Positions 8,770-18,173 of a stretch of 64,000 nt of DNA are shown here, in pieces. The stretch is from Candidatus Hodarchaeota archaeon (GTDB lineage: Archaea; Asgardarchaeota; Heimdallarchaeia; Hodarchaeales; Hodarchaeaceae): NCBI GenBank assembly GCA_016840285.1, contig JAEOSR010000090.1, forward strand, positions 4,716 to 68,715, in the 5' to 3' direction. The notes beneath the pieces were generated by a model, which did not search any database, was not told the DNA's origin, and saw nothing but the letters and a program-made list of their open reading frames with translations. Numbering within the stretch: position 1 is the stretch's first letter; each line of letters starts with the position of its first letter. The position numbers and the translations under genes were made by a program.

Positions 8770-10281
8770 ATGACCTCTAAGTTTCTTCAAGCGATTCGGC
8801 CGTTTATGTCAATCACTCCAGAAGTCGTCAAACCGACTCGTGAGGTTCATTTCAATGAAAAAGTAGTTTGGACATTTGCTGCTCTGGTCATTTATTTTGT
8901 AATGGCATCTACTCCGATTATTGGATCTCAGTATGAAGGAGCTGACCCTTTGGCTTTTATGCGCACAATTACAGCCTCAACTCAAGGATCACTCGCAGAA
9001 CTTGGAATTGGCCCGATAGTGACCGCCGGACTTATTATGCAAATCTTAGTTGGGTCAAAAATCATCTCAGTCAATATGGGAGATCCAGAGGAGAGATCCC
9101 TCTACACTGGCGCACAGAAGGTCATGTCAGTTGCAATGACAATTATAGAAGCGGTTGCTTTCTTGATTGGGGGAACTTACGAACCTAATCTTAATCTCGA
9201 TAATCAACTGGCTATCATTACTCAATTATTAGCAGCAGGTATCATCATCATCCTCCTGGATGAGATGATTCAGAAAGGGTGGGGTTTAGGATCTGGCATT
9301 TCTCTGTTTATCGCGGGTGGTGTTGCTTTACAGATTTTTCAAGGATTATTTGCGGCACAAGATTTCGGGGAAGGACCAGGTGATCCCCCTGTAACATCTT
9401 ATAGAGGTATTGCCCTTGCTTTTTATGCTTGGGCAACACAACGGAATCCGATTGAAGCAATTGGAGCGTTATTTTTCCGGTATAGTCCAGCAGAGAATGT
9501 CAATTTACCTTCCCTCTCTCTCCTTTCTGTGATTGCTTCTATAGTTGTGTTTATTATTGTGATCTATTTTGAATCAATGCGGATCGAAATCCCGATTTCA
9601 TATGCTCAATACAAGGGAATTCGTTCCACTTACCCCATTAAACTACTCTATGTGTCAAATATCCCCGTCATTCTAACATCTGCAGTATTTGCTGATATTT
9701 ACTTAATTACTCAGATGGTTTGGAATGCGAGTGGCGGAGGACAAGGTACAATCACCAATCCACTGGCTCTGTTTTTAGGAACATTTACTGTTGATGAAAC
9801 GTCTCAGCAATATGTTCCTCAATCTGGTCTTGTTTATTTCTTGACCCCACCACGATCGCTTGTTGGTGATTTTGGAATATTTAATCCCGCTAATACATTC
9901 GGATCTATTTTTCGTGCTTTAGTTTATGCAACGATTCTAATTGTGCTCTCAGTTATTTTCTCAGTAATGTGGTTGGAAACCGCAGGAATGGGCCCTCGTG
10001 ACGTTGCAAGCCAGTTTCTGCAATCAGGTATGCAAATGCCAGGATGGCGACGAAGTAGAAAGATTGTTGAACGTAGGTTAGAAATGTATATTCCTACAAT
10101 AGCAATAATAGGGGGATTGTTCATCGGTTCTCTTGCTGCTTTTGCAGATTTCTTTGGTGCAATAGGCTCGGGAATGGGCATTCTTCTCTCGGTCAGTATT
10201 ATGAGACAATATTTTGATCTAATAAGTAAAGAAAGAGTCGCTGAAATGAATCCTTCATTACGTAGTTTTTTAGGGATATAA
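8770..10281 (+). CDS. secY: Preprotein translocase subunit SecY
   Basis: This is the 503-residue channel subunit of the archaeal Sec61/SecYEG translocon. The N-terminus (FNEKVVWTFAALVIYFVMA), plug/TM2 region (LAELGIGPIVTAGLIMQIL), the TM5 region with GWGLGSGISLFIAGGVALQI, the cytoplasmic loop ISYAQYKGIRSTYPIKLLY and the last helices are all recognisable, giving about ten membrane segments. It is somewhat longer than most archaeal SecY. It stands alone here: in many archaea secY follows rpl15 in the ribosomal spc cluster, but neither neighbour is a ribosomal gene. Start ATG at 8770. Confidence 0.97.
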   Translation: MTSKFLQAIRPFMSITPEVVKPTREVHFNEKVVWTFAALVIYFVMASTPIIGSQYEGADPLAFMRTITASTQGSLAELGIGPIVTAGLIMQILVGSKIISVNMGDPEERSLYTGAQKVMSVAMTIIEAVAFLIGGTYEPNLNLDNQLAIITQLLAAGIIIILLDEMIQKGWGLGSGISLFIAGGVALQIFQGLFAAQDFGEGPGDPPVTSYRGIALAFYAWATQRNPIEAIGALFFRYSPAENVNLPSLSLLSVIASIVVFIIVIYFESMRIEIPISYAQYKGIRSTYPIKLLYVSNIPVILTSAVFADIYLITQMVWNASGGGQGTITNPLALFLGTFTVDETSQQYVPQSGLVYFLTPPRSLVGDFGIFNPANTFGSIFRALVYATILIVLSVIFSVMWLETAGMGPRDVASQFLQSGMQMPGWRRSRKIVERRLEMYIPTIAIIGGLFIGSLAAFADFFGAIGSGMGILLSVSIMRQYFDLISKERVAEMNPSLRSFLGI

Positions 10282-10363
10282 TGTCTGTTATTCCTTTAAG
10301 GTTAGATTTATATTATAATTTTAGATTTCTTTTCTCAATTTGCTTATCAATTGAGTGATTAAC

Positions 10364-11050
10364 ATGAAACCTCTCTATAGAAAGATATTATATATTATTC
10401 TGTGGTATTTCGTGTACCCCAATTTATGGTTACTTCTCCTTGCCCCTGATATTTACTTCAAACCAGAAAATCTCATTTTTCTTCTTACTCTTCTTCTCTC
10501 TTATCTTCTTGGTATTATAGACACAATATTCCGACCCTTTTCTGAGAGTATTGAAGAAGATTGGACAACTAATCGACTCTATTCTTTGATAATACTCAGT
10601 TTATTCCTTTTAAACCCAGTTATCATTGCCCTATCATTCTATGAATCCAAACTCTTCATATCACAGTATTTTCCGATTTGGGACAGTTTAGCTATAGCTA
10701 TTCTTGGTGTCCTTATTTTTCTCATTGGAGGTTGTATTACTATAACAGGTAGATACCAGCTCAAACAATATGGTGAGGGTATCTTAGATGTTAAAGATGA
10801 TCAGACCTTGATAACTTCAGGAATCTTTGGGTACATCCGTCATCCAATTTATGCAGGAGGAGTAGTGGGAATAATTGGATTCTATCTCGCATTCAGGAGT
10901 TTATTTGTATTAATTGCTATCTGGATTATCTACTTCATGATTTTCAGACACAGATTACTTTTCGAGGAAAAAATGATGATCGAAGCATTTGGTGACGAAT
11001 ACAGAGAATATATGAAGCGAACAAAGCGATTAATACCTTTCCTATATTGA
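10364..11050 (+). CDS. Isoprenylcysteine carboxyl methyltransferase-like membrane methyltransferase
   Basis: This membrane protein of about 228 residues has five or so helices and ends with the ICMT/PEMT signature: GIFGYIRHPIYAGGVVGIIG, then RHRLLFEEKMM, then FGDEYREYMKRTKRLIPF. The His-Pro and Glu-Glu motifs bind S-adenosylmethionine in this family. Substrates range from prenylated cysteine to phospholipids, so specificity is open. I take ATG 10364 as the start because the in-frame GTG at 10355 lies inside a GAGTGATT ribosome site just upstream. It follows secY by 82 bp and could be co-transcribed. Confidence 0.8.
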   Translation: MKPLYRKILYIILWYFVYPNLWLLLLAPDIYFKPENLIFLLTLLLSYLLGIIDTIFRPFSESIEEDWTTNRLYSLIILSLFLLNPVIIALSFYESKLFISQYFPIWDSLAIAILGVLIFLIGGCITITGRYQLKQYGEGILDVKDDQTLITSGIFGYIRHPIYAGGVVGIIGFYLAFRSLFVLIAIWIIYFMIFRHRLLFEEKMMIEAFGDEYREYMKRTKRLIPFLY

Positions 11051-11196
11051 TAGGAAAAATTCTTGCTACTAATGATGAAGTGAAAGAGAATCCCTCCCTC
11101 CTTTATGAAAATCCACTTCGTAATTGGATTATCAAGGTAAAACCATGTAAATTACTTGAGGATCTGAAATCAAAGGAAATGATATTACAAACCTGA
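11047..11196 (+). other. Possible small ORF or gene remnant (49 codons)
   Basis: An open frame overlaps the stop of the ICMT-like gene as TTGA and runs 49 codons to TGA 11194-11196. Its product has good protein-like composition (NPSLLYENPLRNWIIKVKPC). Only a TTG is available as a start and no ribosome site is visible, so it may be the tail of a decayed gene rather than a functional small protein. No homology is recognised. Confidence 0.3.
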
Positions 11197-11199
11197 GAT

Positions 11200-12018
11200 T
11201 TAATGATCCTTTTCTTCTGGTTCCCGTACTTTCTTTTTGATTTTTTCTAGTAAACCTTTGAGTTCATCCTTCTTAAGTTCATCTGATTCTCCTATCTTTT
11301 GGACAATTGTATCTACTTCTGTTTTCGCCGATGTTAGCACATCTAACCGTTTTTGTGTCTTTTTGATCCGCTTCTTTAGGGAGGATCTATATCCTTGGAA
11401 ATAATCCAAAGCATCCTCCTTGGACTGAAAATCATTGATTTCTGCAACCATCTTTCTATACAATCTTGGTCGTGCAAAAGGATGACCATATCTTTCAGGG
11501 GGAGCTAAATCCGAAAAGAAAGCAAGTTTTGTTGCCCACTCTTCTTTTAATTTATCTAAGTACTCTTTACCCTTAGTCGTTATTCGATATTTCTTCTGGG
11601 CTCTGCCATCAGCAATTGATTCTACTGTATCGACATATTCTTTCTCTTCTAGTTTTCCTAAAATGCGAATTACATTACTCCTGGGGATTTTATACTTCTC
11701 TTGAATCTGATAGCCTGTGATACCCTCGGTGTGATCAGCTAACATTGTCAAGATAAAGAAGTATTTTAGATCTCTGAATGCTCCTCGGGTTAGGGGGAAA
11801 GGAGGTATAAATGGGTCATGACGACCAGGAAAATGGAAGAATGGTGGTTTATGATGTCTTCTAGATCTAAATGGCGGTGATGGGGGTGAATCATGGTGCT
11901 CTGACATCATAAATGGGAAATTACAGTTAAAAAACCCCTTTGGAAAGTGAAAATAGTCTTCATTTGAAGGAGAAGGACCAAATTCATCAGTTGGTATTTT
12001 TTCATTAGTGTGATTCAT
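11200..12018 (-). CDS. PadR-family regulator with a His/Pro/Phe-rich N-terminal tail
   Basis: This 272-residue protein has a PadR winged helix at about residues 82-155 (LKYFFILTMLADHTEGITGY; PRSNVIRILGKLEEKEYV; ADGRAQKKYRITTKGKEYL). A long helical, probably coiled-coil, C-terminus rich in Lys and Glu follows. The first 80 residues are unusual: low-complexity His, Pro and Phe (SEHHDSPPSPPF, RRHHKPPFFHF). The tail could bind metal or heme. A palindrome just upstream (12059-12079) next to the A/T-rich box fits autorepression. The start ATG at 12018 is preceded by GGTGATAA on the coding strand. Confidence 0.8.
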   Translation of the reverse strand: MNHTNEKIPTDEFGPSPSNEDYFHFPKGFFNCNFPFMMSEHHDSPPSPPFRSRRHHKPPFFHFPGRHDPFIPPFPLTRGAFRDLKYFFILTMLADHTEGITGYQIQEKYKIPRSNVIRILGKLEEKEYVDTVESIADGRAQKKYRITTKGKEYLDKLKEEWATKLAFFSDLAPPERYGHPFARPRLYRKMVAEINDFQSKEDALDYFQGYRSSLKKRIKKTQKRLDVLTSAKTEVDTIVQKIGESDELKKDELKGLLEKIKKKVREPEEKDH

Positions 12019-12058
12019 AATTTATCACCATATACATGAATTACAATCATATTTATAA

Positions 12059-12079
12059 ATATGTCTATTATGGACATAT
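12059..12079. promoter_or_regulatory. Palindromic operator candidate upstream of the padR-like gene
   Basis: ATATGTC and GACATAT form a perfect 7-bp inverted repeat around a 7-bp centre (TATTATG). On the coding strand the site sits directly upstream of TATTTATAAATATG, a likely TATA region, about 40 bp before the ATG. It contains ATGT-9N-ACAT; classical PadR operators have ATGT-8N-ACAT. A second weaker dyad (TCAT-5N-ATGA) lies near 12087-12099. Autoregulation is inference. Confidence 0.5.
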
Positions 12080-12228
12080 ATCAAATCATGACATATGACT
12101 GAGTTATAATTCTATAAGAATGAAGCTGGAAAAAGGAGCAACAACAATATACACAGAATTTCTGATGATTAGAGGTCATTAATTAATAAAAATATCGCCA
12201 GAAAAAAAATCAAAAAAAATTTGGCAAA

Positions 12229-12269
12229 CAAAGAAAAAAAAGAAATAATGGGGAGGGAAATAAATCCCT
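12229..12269 (-). terminator. Hairpin plus T-tract after the large surface-protein gene
   Basis: Thirteen bases past the stop of the minus-strand gene, the transcript would fold AGGGA-TTTATT-TCCCT (12254-12269) and then run into a T-rich tract (12229-12243 read on the minus strand). Archaeal termination relies mainly on the T-tract, so the pairing with a hairpin is supportive but not required. Confidence 0.45.
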
Positions 12270-12281
12270 ACTTAGTACAAC

Positions 12282-15200
12282 CTATTTTCTTTTACGTCTG
12301 ATGAGAGTGGCAACCAAGTACATACTGGTCAGACTGAAGAGAAGCACTTCAAATTCGAACCCTGGAGCGCCGATAGCTGGAGCTGTGTCCTCTACATTAT
12401 CTACCTGTATTAAAATAAGGATATACAGGTGATTTACCACTGTATCATCATCTTGTACGTCAATCTCACAGAGATAGTAATTATCAGCAGATCCAGTACT
12501 ATCCCACGAGTATTCATACATAGACCACCCTGCATCTGTTCCAGCTTCGTCCATGTCAGTATTTTCTACAATACTGCCTAAATCTGGTTCCCCAGTGACA
12601 GGATCAAAGTCTTCAACAATCTGAACCTTGAAACCTACCGTTGTTATCTGACGATCGTCTTTCACTGCAACTTCAAAGTCAATATCACCAGAAACGGGGT
12701 CATAATCGATTAAATTACCCCCTTCAACGTAATCACTGAGATTTTCTGGGAGATTTGAACGACTAGAACTCCATTCAGGGGGATCACTAACTGTTGGTCC
12801 TTCCTGACCACCAATAACGGTGAATCCAATCTTCTCATGTTCAGTGTGTTGATTTTCATCAATATCAACAACTGTTATGTTGAGAATCCGATCCCCATTC
12901 ACTTCTTTGGTGAGATCATGCGTTCTCTCATAATAACCTGTTACATCATTGTAAGTCATGGTGTACATTGGCCCTTGATCAATCTGCATTTTAACTGATT
13001 GAATTCCTAGATCGTCGATTACTTCGACCTCGAATGTGAAACTGCCTGTTAATGTTTCACCCACTGCACTTGGGGAGATAACATCTATTGTTGGAGGGAT
13101 TCCTGGTCTAACGTTGTCTACCTGAAGGTAGAAATCATAAATTACCTTGTGACCATCCATGTCCCATACAGTTATCGTAAAGAAGTGAACACTATTCTCA
13201 GCTTCACCTAAAGTATTCCAGTTGAACTCAAAGATGTTATCGTCATCTGTGTCATTTAATAGAAAACCTGTGAAATCCCTAGTCAAGACCACTGCAAATA
13301 CTTCTACATCATCGGTCACTTCTACACGCATAGTATGGGTTCCGTAAACAGATTCATTCTCTGCGGTAATAAGATCAATGACTGGAGCATTGGTGGCAGC
13401 GCTATCATAATTATCCACTAATAAATTGTGTATCCCAAAGTCTACCCAATTGCCATCATTGTCTTCACTGTAAGCAACAAGTGTCCATTCTCCATCTGCG
13501 AATCCATCAGTTGTGTCCCACGTGATGTTATAGTCTATAGTTGGATAATTTTCCCACCAAACCGTCACTGGGATTTCTTGTTCAAATTGTGCTATTCGGG
13601 CTGGTAAATCAGCAAAATATGCTTTTACTGTTGTTTCTTTAATTCCTGAGGAGCCAAAACGTTGATCCCAATCCGTTCCATTCCAGTAATAGAATGGCCA
13701 TCCAAAGTGATGGACACCATGTGAGTTTTCATCCCATATCTTCACGTGGAGATGGTTATCCGTTCCTGTAAAGGTGACACCTTGTTCTTGGACGTCTTCA
13801 CCCCAGTATTTATCTCCTGTGGTGAAATTGTGGTAATAAAAGTTCCCACTTGGTGGTTGGGTATCTACATCGTCTTCAAGGAATGTATAATCGAAAAATA
13901 ACCCAAAATCATCGAATACAGTCCCATTGGGATTATAATCTTCATCAACGAACTCAAGAGAGGCTGCTTCTGTGTATATTTCCAAATTGTGATTGATATA
14001 TCTTATATCCCACCAAGGATCCTCCCAGGAATTGATATGCCAACCCCATCCGTTGTTTTCGCGAGGATAGACAGCATAAGCTTCATAAGGAACAATTATG
14101 GGAAAACTGGAAACAGAATAATTACTGCTGAATGGGAACGATGACCAACTCCATTCTGATAATAAGTTGATATCCTCATTTACTACTGATCCTGAATAGG
14201 TTTTTGTTGGATTAACCACTTCTTCTGCCAGTGGATTCCACCAGAAATCTATTTCATCTATCCATTGATCTACATCAGGACGATAATAAGAAAATTGTCT
14301 ATATTCTGTTGTGGTCATGTCTTGATTTTCAAAGACTGGAGTACTCTCGATTAGATTGTAGTTATCAGATAGGAGATTCTGACTCTTCACTTGAGTAAAA
14401 TCATCGCTATGGAAGCGATAGGTGTTTCCTTCATAGTGTAGGCGATGCCAGTCCCAACTATTGTGGTCAGTGTGATTACTTGTGAAATCGATACTCAAGT
14501 GAGTTTCGATATCCATAGCTAGATTGTTTGCTGCACTGTAATGATCATCGATATCGTTGTAAACGATAGTGAGCTCAAAACTATTCCACAAGCTCTCTCT
14601 GTTCGGTCGGAAGGACAATTCCATTATTACTATGTTAGGATCCCAATTTGTTAATAATTCAAAATTAACAACTCTCGAGAATTCTCCTCGTAGATTAATG
14701 CCTTTGTACAAATAACCATAATGATTAACGACTAACGATGCTTCCATCCTTGATTGTAGGTAGTGTGGGACAAAGTTATAGTCAAAGCTGACTGATAGAT
14801 CGGTATAGACATCATCAAAGATTTGGAAATCGACATCCCAGTAATGTTCCTTAAGCCATGGCTCAGGAGGAGGATGATATTTCCGATAAATTGTAGTAGA
14901 ACTAGTATTAGACGAAGGGGTATGCGTTATTGCTGTAACATTGGGGAGAGCATAGTTAATCCATAAATGATTCTGATAATTGTTTCTTTGGATCTTTTCT
15001 GTGTGGATCAGTTCATTCATTGTTAGTGTGTGAGATCCACTCATAATATCAGAAATGTCATAGTTGAAATCGAAACCAAAGGCAAAACCAATCGCTGGAT
15101 CGCCACCTCCAGACGGCCACGCCCACGCATTGATATGGTTTGCTTCTGTCACATTAATGGTTTCAGCTAGCCCTCCGATATTTCGAGGAATGATTTCATC

Positions 15201-15773
15201 ATTGATAAACTCAGTGAACCATGGCCAGACTATGTGAGAACGATAACGAACAGCAGTGAGATCGGTCCACGTGTCACCTCGCCAATCTTCCCATGCCCAT
15301 GTTCCTTCGTACTCATAGTGAATTAATAAACCTCGGCTCATGTAATCAACGATTAAATCAGCGTATTCTCTAGCTAGCTCAGCATTATTGGTTCTAAAGT
15401 GGATTTCTACTTCAGTATTCTGGTCTCCTGGATCATCTGTTGGCCTGAACCACCAGTTAGCATGATCAAAAATGTCATAGACATCTCGATAGCTTGCTAT
15501 GAAAAGATTAAGGTTCTGTTCCCCAAATCCTAGATCCTTAGAATTAAGCTCTGCTCGGGCGTTAATCCCTCCATCATGATTAACCCATACCCAGGCTGAT
15601 TCCCAAAAGTCCGAATATGAGTTAACAGAGGGATTAGGAGTAATTATCTTTCTTCCAATGGATGACGAGGAAGTTCCTTGGGTTATTTGTAGTGTTGTTG
15701 ATATTATAAGTAATGAAAGGAGTAGAAGACAGAGCATAGAAATTGTAAATTTATTTAATTTTGTTTTCTTCAT
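12282..15773 (-). CDS. Large secreted multidomain surface protein with C-terminal membrane tail
   Basis: The 1163-residue product begins with a signal peptide (basic MKKTKLNKF, hydrophobic LCLLLLSLLIISTTLQ). Residues to about 700 are Trp-, Tyr- and Asp-rich and beta-structured, unfamiliar to me. From about 780 there are at least three Ig-like beta-sandwich modules, seen as repeated phrases such as LQVDNVRPG, LLVDNYDSA and IQVDNVEDTAP closing each module. The end is PGFEFEVLLFSLTS, a hydrophobic helix, then RRKRK: the tripartite layout of archaeal surface-protein sorting tails. It probably sits on the outer face of the membrane as an S-layer or adhesin-like protein. A hairpin terminator follows. 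Confidence 0.75.
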   Translation of the reverse strand: MKKTKLNKFTISMLCLLLLSLLIISTTLQITQGTSSSSIGRKIITPNPSVNSYSDFWESAWVWVNHDGGINARAELNSKDLGFGEQNLNLFIASYRDVYDIFDHANWWFRPTDDPGDQNTEVEIHFRTNNAELAREYADLIVDYMSRGLLIHYEYEGTWAWEDWRGDTWTDLTAVRYRSHIVWPWFTEFINDEIIPRNIGGLAETINVTEANHINAWAWPSGGGDPAIGFAFGFDFNYDISDIMSGSHTLTMNELIHTEKIQRNNYQNHLWINYALPNVTAITHTPSSNTSSTTIYRKYHPPPEPWLKEHYWDVDFQIFDDVYTDLSVSFDYNFVPHYLQSRMEASLVVNHYGYLYKGINLRGEFSRVVNFELLTNWDPNIVIMELSFRPNRESLWNSFELTIVYNDIDDHYSAANNLAMDIETHLSIDFTSNHTDHNSWDWHRLHYEGNTYRFHSDDFTQVKSQNLLSDNYNLIESTPVFENQDMTTTEYRQFSYYRPDVDQWIDEIDFWWNPLAEEVVNPTKTYSGSVVNEDINLLSEWSWSSFPFSSNYSVSSFPIIVPYEAYAVYPRENNGWGWHINSWEDPWWDIRYINHNLEIYTEAASLEFVDEDYNPNGTVFDDFGLFFDYTFLEDDVDTQPPSGNFYYHNFTTGDKYWGEDVQEQGVTFTGTDNHLHVKIWDENSHGVHHFGWPFYYWNGTDWDQRFGSSGIKETTVKAYFADLPARIAQFEQEIPVTVWWENYPTIDYNITWDTTDGFADGEWTLVAYSEDNDGNWVDFGIHNLLVDNYDSAATNAPVIDLITAENESVYGTHTMRVEVTDDVEVFAVVLTRDFTGFLLNDTDDDNIFEFNWNTLGEAENSVHFFTITVWDMDGHKVIYDFYLQVDNVRPGIPPTIDVISPSAVGETLTGSFTFEVEVIDDLGIQSVKMQIDQGPMYTMTYNDVTGYYERTHDLTKEVNGDRILNITVVDIDENQHTEHEKIGFTVIGGQEGPTVSDPPEWSSSRSNLPENLSDYVEGGNLIDYDPVSGDIDFEVAVKDDRQITTVGFKVQIVEDFDPVTGEPDLGSIVENTDMDEAGTDAGWSMYEYSWDSTGSADNYYLCEIDVQDDDTVVNHLYILILIQVDNVEDTAPAIGAPGFEFEVLLFSLTSMYLVATLIRRKRK

Positions 15774-15908
15774 TTTTGAATTTTCTCCAATATTTCTAGA
15801 GATTTTCTTGTTATTGTCATAGAATTAGAATGCTATCTATGTTGATAAAGTAAACCATTTCAAATTAAAAGCTTCTAAATTTTCCCTTTTTTCATTTGTA
15901 TAAAAGAA

Positions 15909-16202
15909 TTAGACTTTTATTTGTGGTTTATCTACAACTGCAAAAACTTCTACATCTTTAAATTCTTCATTTGGAGAGTGTACTTCAAAAAGCGGAACTG
16001 ATGCTAATTCGCAATTCTTTGATAAAATCTCATATTTATTTTTCTGAAATGTTTCTAAAACGTAAACTGCTTTCACTAAACCGCTCATAACGTAAACTAG
16101 TGTGGCATAATAACCTGTGACATAATTTCCCTCCTCCAAATAATATGTACTTTGATCTTGTGATCTTTTATTCTCAGTGATGGCTTTTCCTTCTGGGGTC
16201 AT
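15909..16202 (-). CDS. Small unknown protein (97 residues)
   Basis: An ATG-started frame encodes a soluble-looking protein with alternating strand-like hydrophobics (VTGYYATLVYVMSGLVKAVY) and an acidic-to-hydrophobic end (FKDVEVFAVVDKPQIKV). The overall look recalls small alpha/beta ferredoxin-like domains of about 95 residues, but no family motif is certain. It lies between the surface-protein gene (same strand, upstream of its promoter) and a divergent small membrane protein. It is probably real given composition and isolation, but function is unknown. Confidence 0.5.
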   Translation of the reverse strand: MTPEGKAITENKRSQDQSTYYLEEGNYVTGYYATLVYVMSGLVKAVYVLETFQKNKYEILSKNCELASVPLFEVHSPNEEFKDVEVFAVVDKPQIKV

Positions 16203-16400
16203 TGTACTAACCGCTGATTAAATGTGTTTAATGATCTAGTATAGTCATTCTTTGAAGCAAATCGTATTATTGGCATATCACTGTCAAAATCGATTTATTC
16301 ATTTTATTATTAACATCACCAAATTTTATACCTTTCATTTTAGGCATAAATGAAAGAAGAATTTGTAATTATATTTTGAATATCTATTGGAGAGGTGATT

Positions 16401-16742
16401 ATGAAACCCAGAAAATCATATATCACGCTGATTCGGATCTTCATTAAGGTAGGATTTGGAATTATTCTAAGTTTATTTGTTGGAATCGTTTATTCTGATA
16501 AGGTTCAGATTAATCCCTCCTTTAGACTTCTAGGATTATGTAATTTCTTGGTAGGCGGTATTCTCTTCGGAGGATTAAGACTTTTTTTTGGACCTGTATA
16601 CATTGAAATAATTACAGTTCAAAATAGTGGAAAACTCTTTAGTTCTCTAGAAACAGATTTTGGTGAATCAGGGGAGGATTTAATAGCAGGATTAATAATG
16701 ATTTCATGTAATTGCGGTTATTGCAATCACGTATCCAAGTAA
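16401..16742 (+). CDS. Small membrane protein (113 residues)
   Basis: Two hydrophobic segments (IFIKVGFGIILSLFVGIVY; LLGLCNFLVGGILFGGLRLF) and a third incipient one (LIAGLIMIS) suggest a small membrane protein. ATG 16401 is chosen because it is preceded by GAGGTGAT, an archaeal ribosome site; the in-frame GTG at 16395 lies within that site. The last 13 codons overlap the convergent gene at 16704 and break off in what looks like a starting helix (MISCNCGYCNHVSK), so the C-terminus may be shortened. No family recognised. Confidence 0.5.
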   Translation: MKPRKSYITLIRIFIKVGFGIILSLFVGIVYSDKVQINPSFRLLGLCNFLVGGILFGGLRLFFGPVYIEIITVQNSGKLFSSLETDFGESGEDLIAGLIMISCNCGYCNHVSK

Positions 16743-17678
16743 TGATCCAAAAAGGGGAATTACAGCTGAAACACGAATCAGTTGAGGAATGGGAAAGGAA
16801 GACATTGAAACAAGTCGTGTTAAATTGTTTTGGTGCCGTATAATGGTCATTTCATCACTTTTATTAAGAATTAGGGAATGTATAATCTCCTGTTGCCTAT
16901 ATATCATGGAGCCAAGGACACGGCTATACTTCTTCCAGCTACGATATATCGCTAGTCCACTCTGTTCAAAACCGATGAGAATCAATACTAAAAGGGAACC
17001 TAGGAAAAGAAGTGTGACCCACTCCACATTAAGGAATGCAAAGAAGCTTGAAATTGTTGTCGTAACTAAAAATGGTAGAAGAAAAGAAAGCAGTAATAAC
17101 TCGAATAATAAAGGAGGGAACGCATCAAAAATAAATGGATAAATCCATTCAAGGTCGATATCAATTGGAATTTTCTTAAGCTGGAATTTCCCTTTCCCAT
17201 TCGTTTCATTGAAACCAATGAAGTTGTCAATCAGACCAATATTTTCCAACCTCTTAAAAAGAAACAACATTTTATCATGATAACCACTCCAATTAGGTGT
17301 AATGAGAAATATACTGTATAAGATTGTTATAATTGAGAATATAATTCCTAGGAAAGTAGCAAATCCAACAGAGATCATTAAACCAGCAGATACTTCGCGG
17401 GGAACACTACCAAATTCTTCAGGAGTTGTAAATGTTTTAAAAAAGACGACCTCAGAAATCACTTCAATTGAGAATAATAAGGAACTTAAACCAAGAAATC
17501 CTAGAATAATAGAAATGATCAGAGCTATGATTTTTTGGCGTCCTGATCGAGGATGATCAAATATCTCTTTTTCTTTCCGTAAATAATCCACGAAGGATTC
17601 CTTATCATACGTGATATCCTTCTTTATTTTCCAACTAAGCTCTTCTTTTAAAATCATATTCTGCTTTAATTGATCCAT
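16704..17678 (-). CDS. Multi-spanning membrane protein of unknown function
   Basis: This 324-residue protein starts with a charged cytoplasmic region of about 45 residues (SWKIKKDITYDKESFVDYLR). About five hydrophobic helices follow (IIALIISIILGFLGLSSLLF; GFATFLGIIFSIITILYSIF; LLFELLLLSFLLPFLVTTTI; VTLLFLGSLLVLILIGF; and a last one at the C-terminus), with a soluble loop of about 50 residues in the middle. No catalytic or transporter motif is recognised. The adjacent GNAT gene lies 36 bases upstream on the same strand and may be co-transcribed. Confidence 0.65.
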   Translation of the reverse strand: MDQLKQNMILKEELSWKIKKDITYDKESFVDYLRKEKEIFDHPRSGRQKIIALIISIILGFLGLSSLLFSIEVISEVVFFKTFTTPEEFGSVPREVSAGLMISVGFATFLGIIFSIITILYSIFLITPNWSGYHDKMLFLFKRLENIGLIDNFIGFNETNGKGKFQLKKIPIDIDLEWIYPFIFDAFPPLLFELLLLSFLLPFLVTTTISSFFAFLNVEWVTLLFLGSLLVLILIGFEQSGLAIYRSWKKYSRVLGSMIYRQQEIIHSLILNKSDEMTIIRHQNNLTRLVSMSSFPIPQLIRVSAVIPLFGSLLGYVIAITAIT

Positions 17679-17714
17679 TGAAATCTCCGTCTTTGTTTAA
17701 AATCTCATTAACAA

Positions 17715-18173
17715 TTATTCATTGATTTTAAGCTCGAGATTAATCATATCACCTCGTGTGAATCCAATCCCATTGAAAAATCGAAGTAATTCCCAGTCTC
17801 GCCAGTTGACGAGTGTATAAACGGTATCAACACCCACTTTTTTCATATAATTAAGGAGTTCTTTCATTAATAATTGTCCGATCCCCTTTTTCTGATAAAC
17901 TGGATCAACTCCGATCGTATCAATCCAACCAATATTCTCTGGCACACCATACTCCCAGCCACTTGCCTCAGCAAAGATGAAACCAACTACTTCATCTTCC
18001 ATTTCTGCTACTAGTGATGGTAGAGGTGATTTCTTTCCAGTCATTTCAACTTTTCTTTCCCAATATTCTGGTCGGCTTTCTTTAAGAACCTTATTGTCTA
18101 TCTCGATGATTCTATCGAGATCTTCTTCTTTCATTATTCTAATTATTACTTCTTGTGTGGACATATTTTCCAT
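17715..18173 (-). CDS. GNAT-family N-acetyltransferase
   Basis: This 152-residue protein shows the GNAT order: IRIMKEEDLDRIIEIDNKV at the N-terminus, a central strand with VAEMEDEVVGFIFAEA, then motif A (IGVDPVYQKKGIGQLLMKEL) that binds the acetyl-CoA pyrophosphate, and motif B (NGIGFTRGD). It resembles the RimI-like group, though the substrate could equally be a small molecule. It is probably cytoplasmic. The ATG at 18173 is chosen; three downstream codons also give plausible short starts. Confidence 0.85.
   Translation of the reverse strand: MENMSTQEVIIRIMKEEDLDRIIEIDNKVLKESRPEYWERKVEMTGKKSPLPSLVAEMEDEVVGFIFAEASGWEYGVPENIGWIDTIGVDPVYQKKGIGQLLMKELLNYMKKVGVDTVYTLVNWRDWELLRFFNGIGFTRGDMINLELKINE

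Noticed and set aside
16395..16400. GTG start for the small membrane protein
   Set aside because: The GTG is part of the GAGGTGAT ribosome site of the ATG at 16401.
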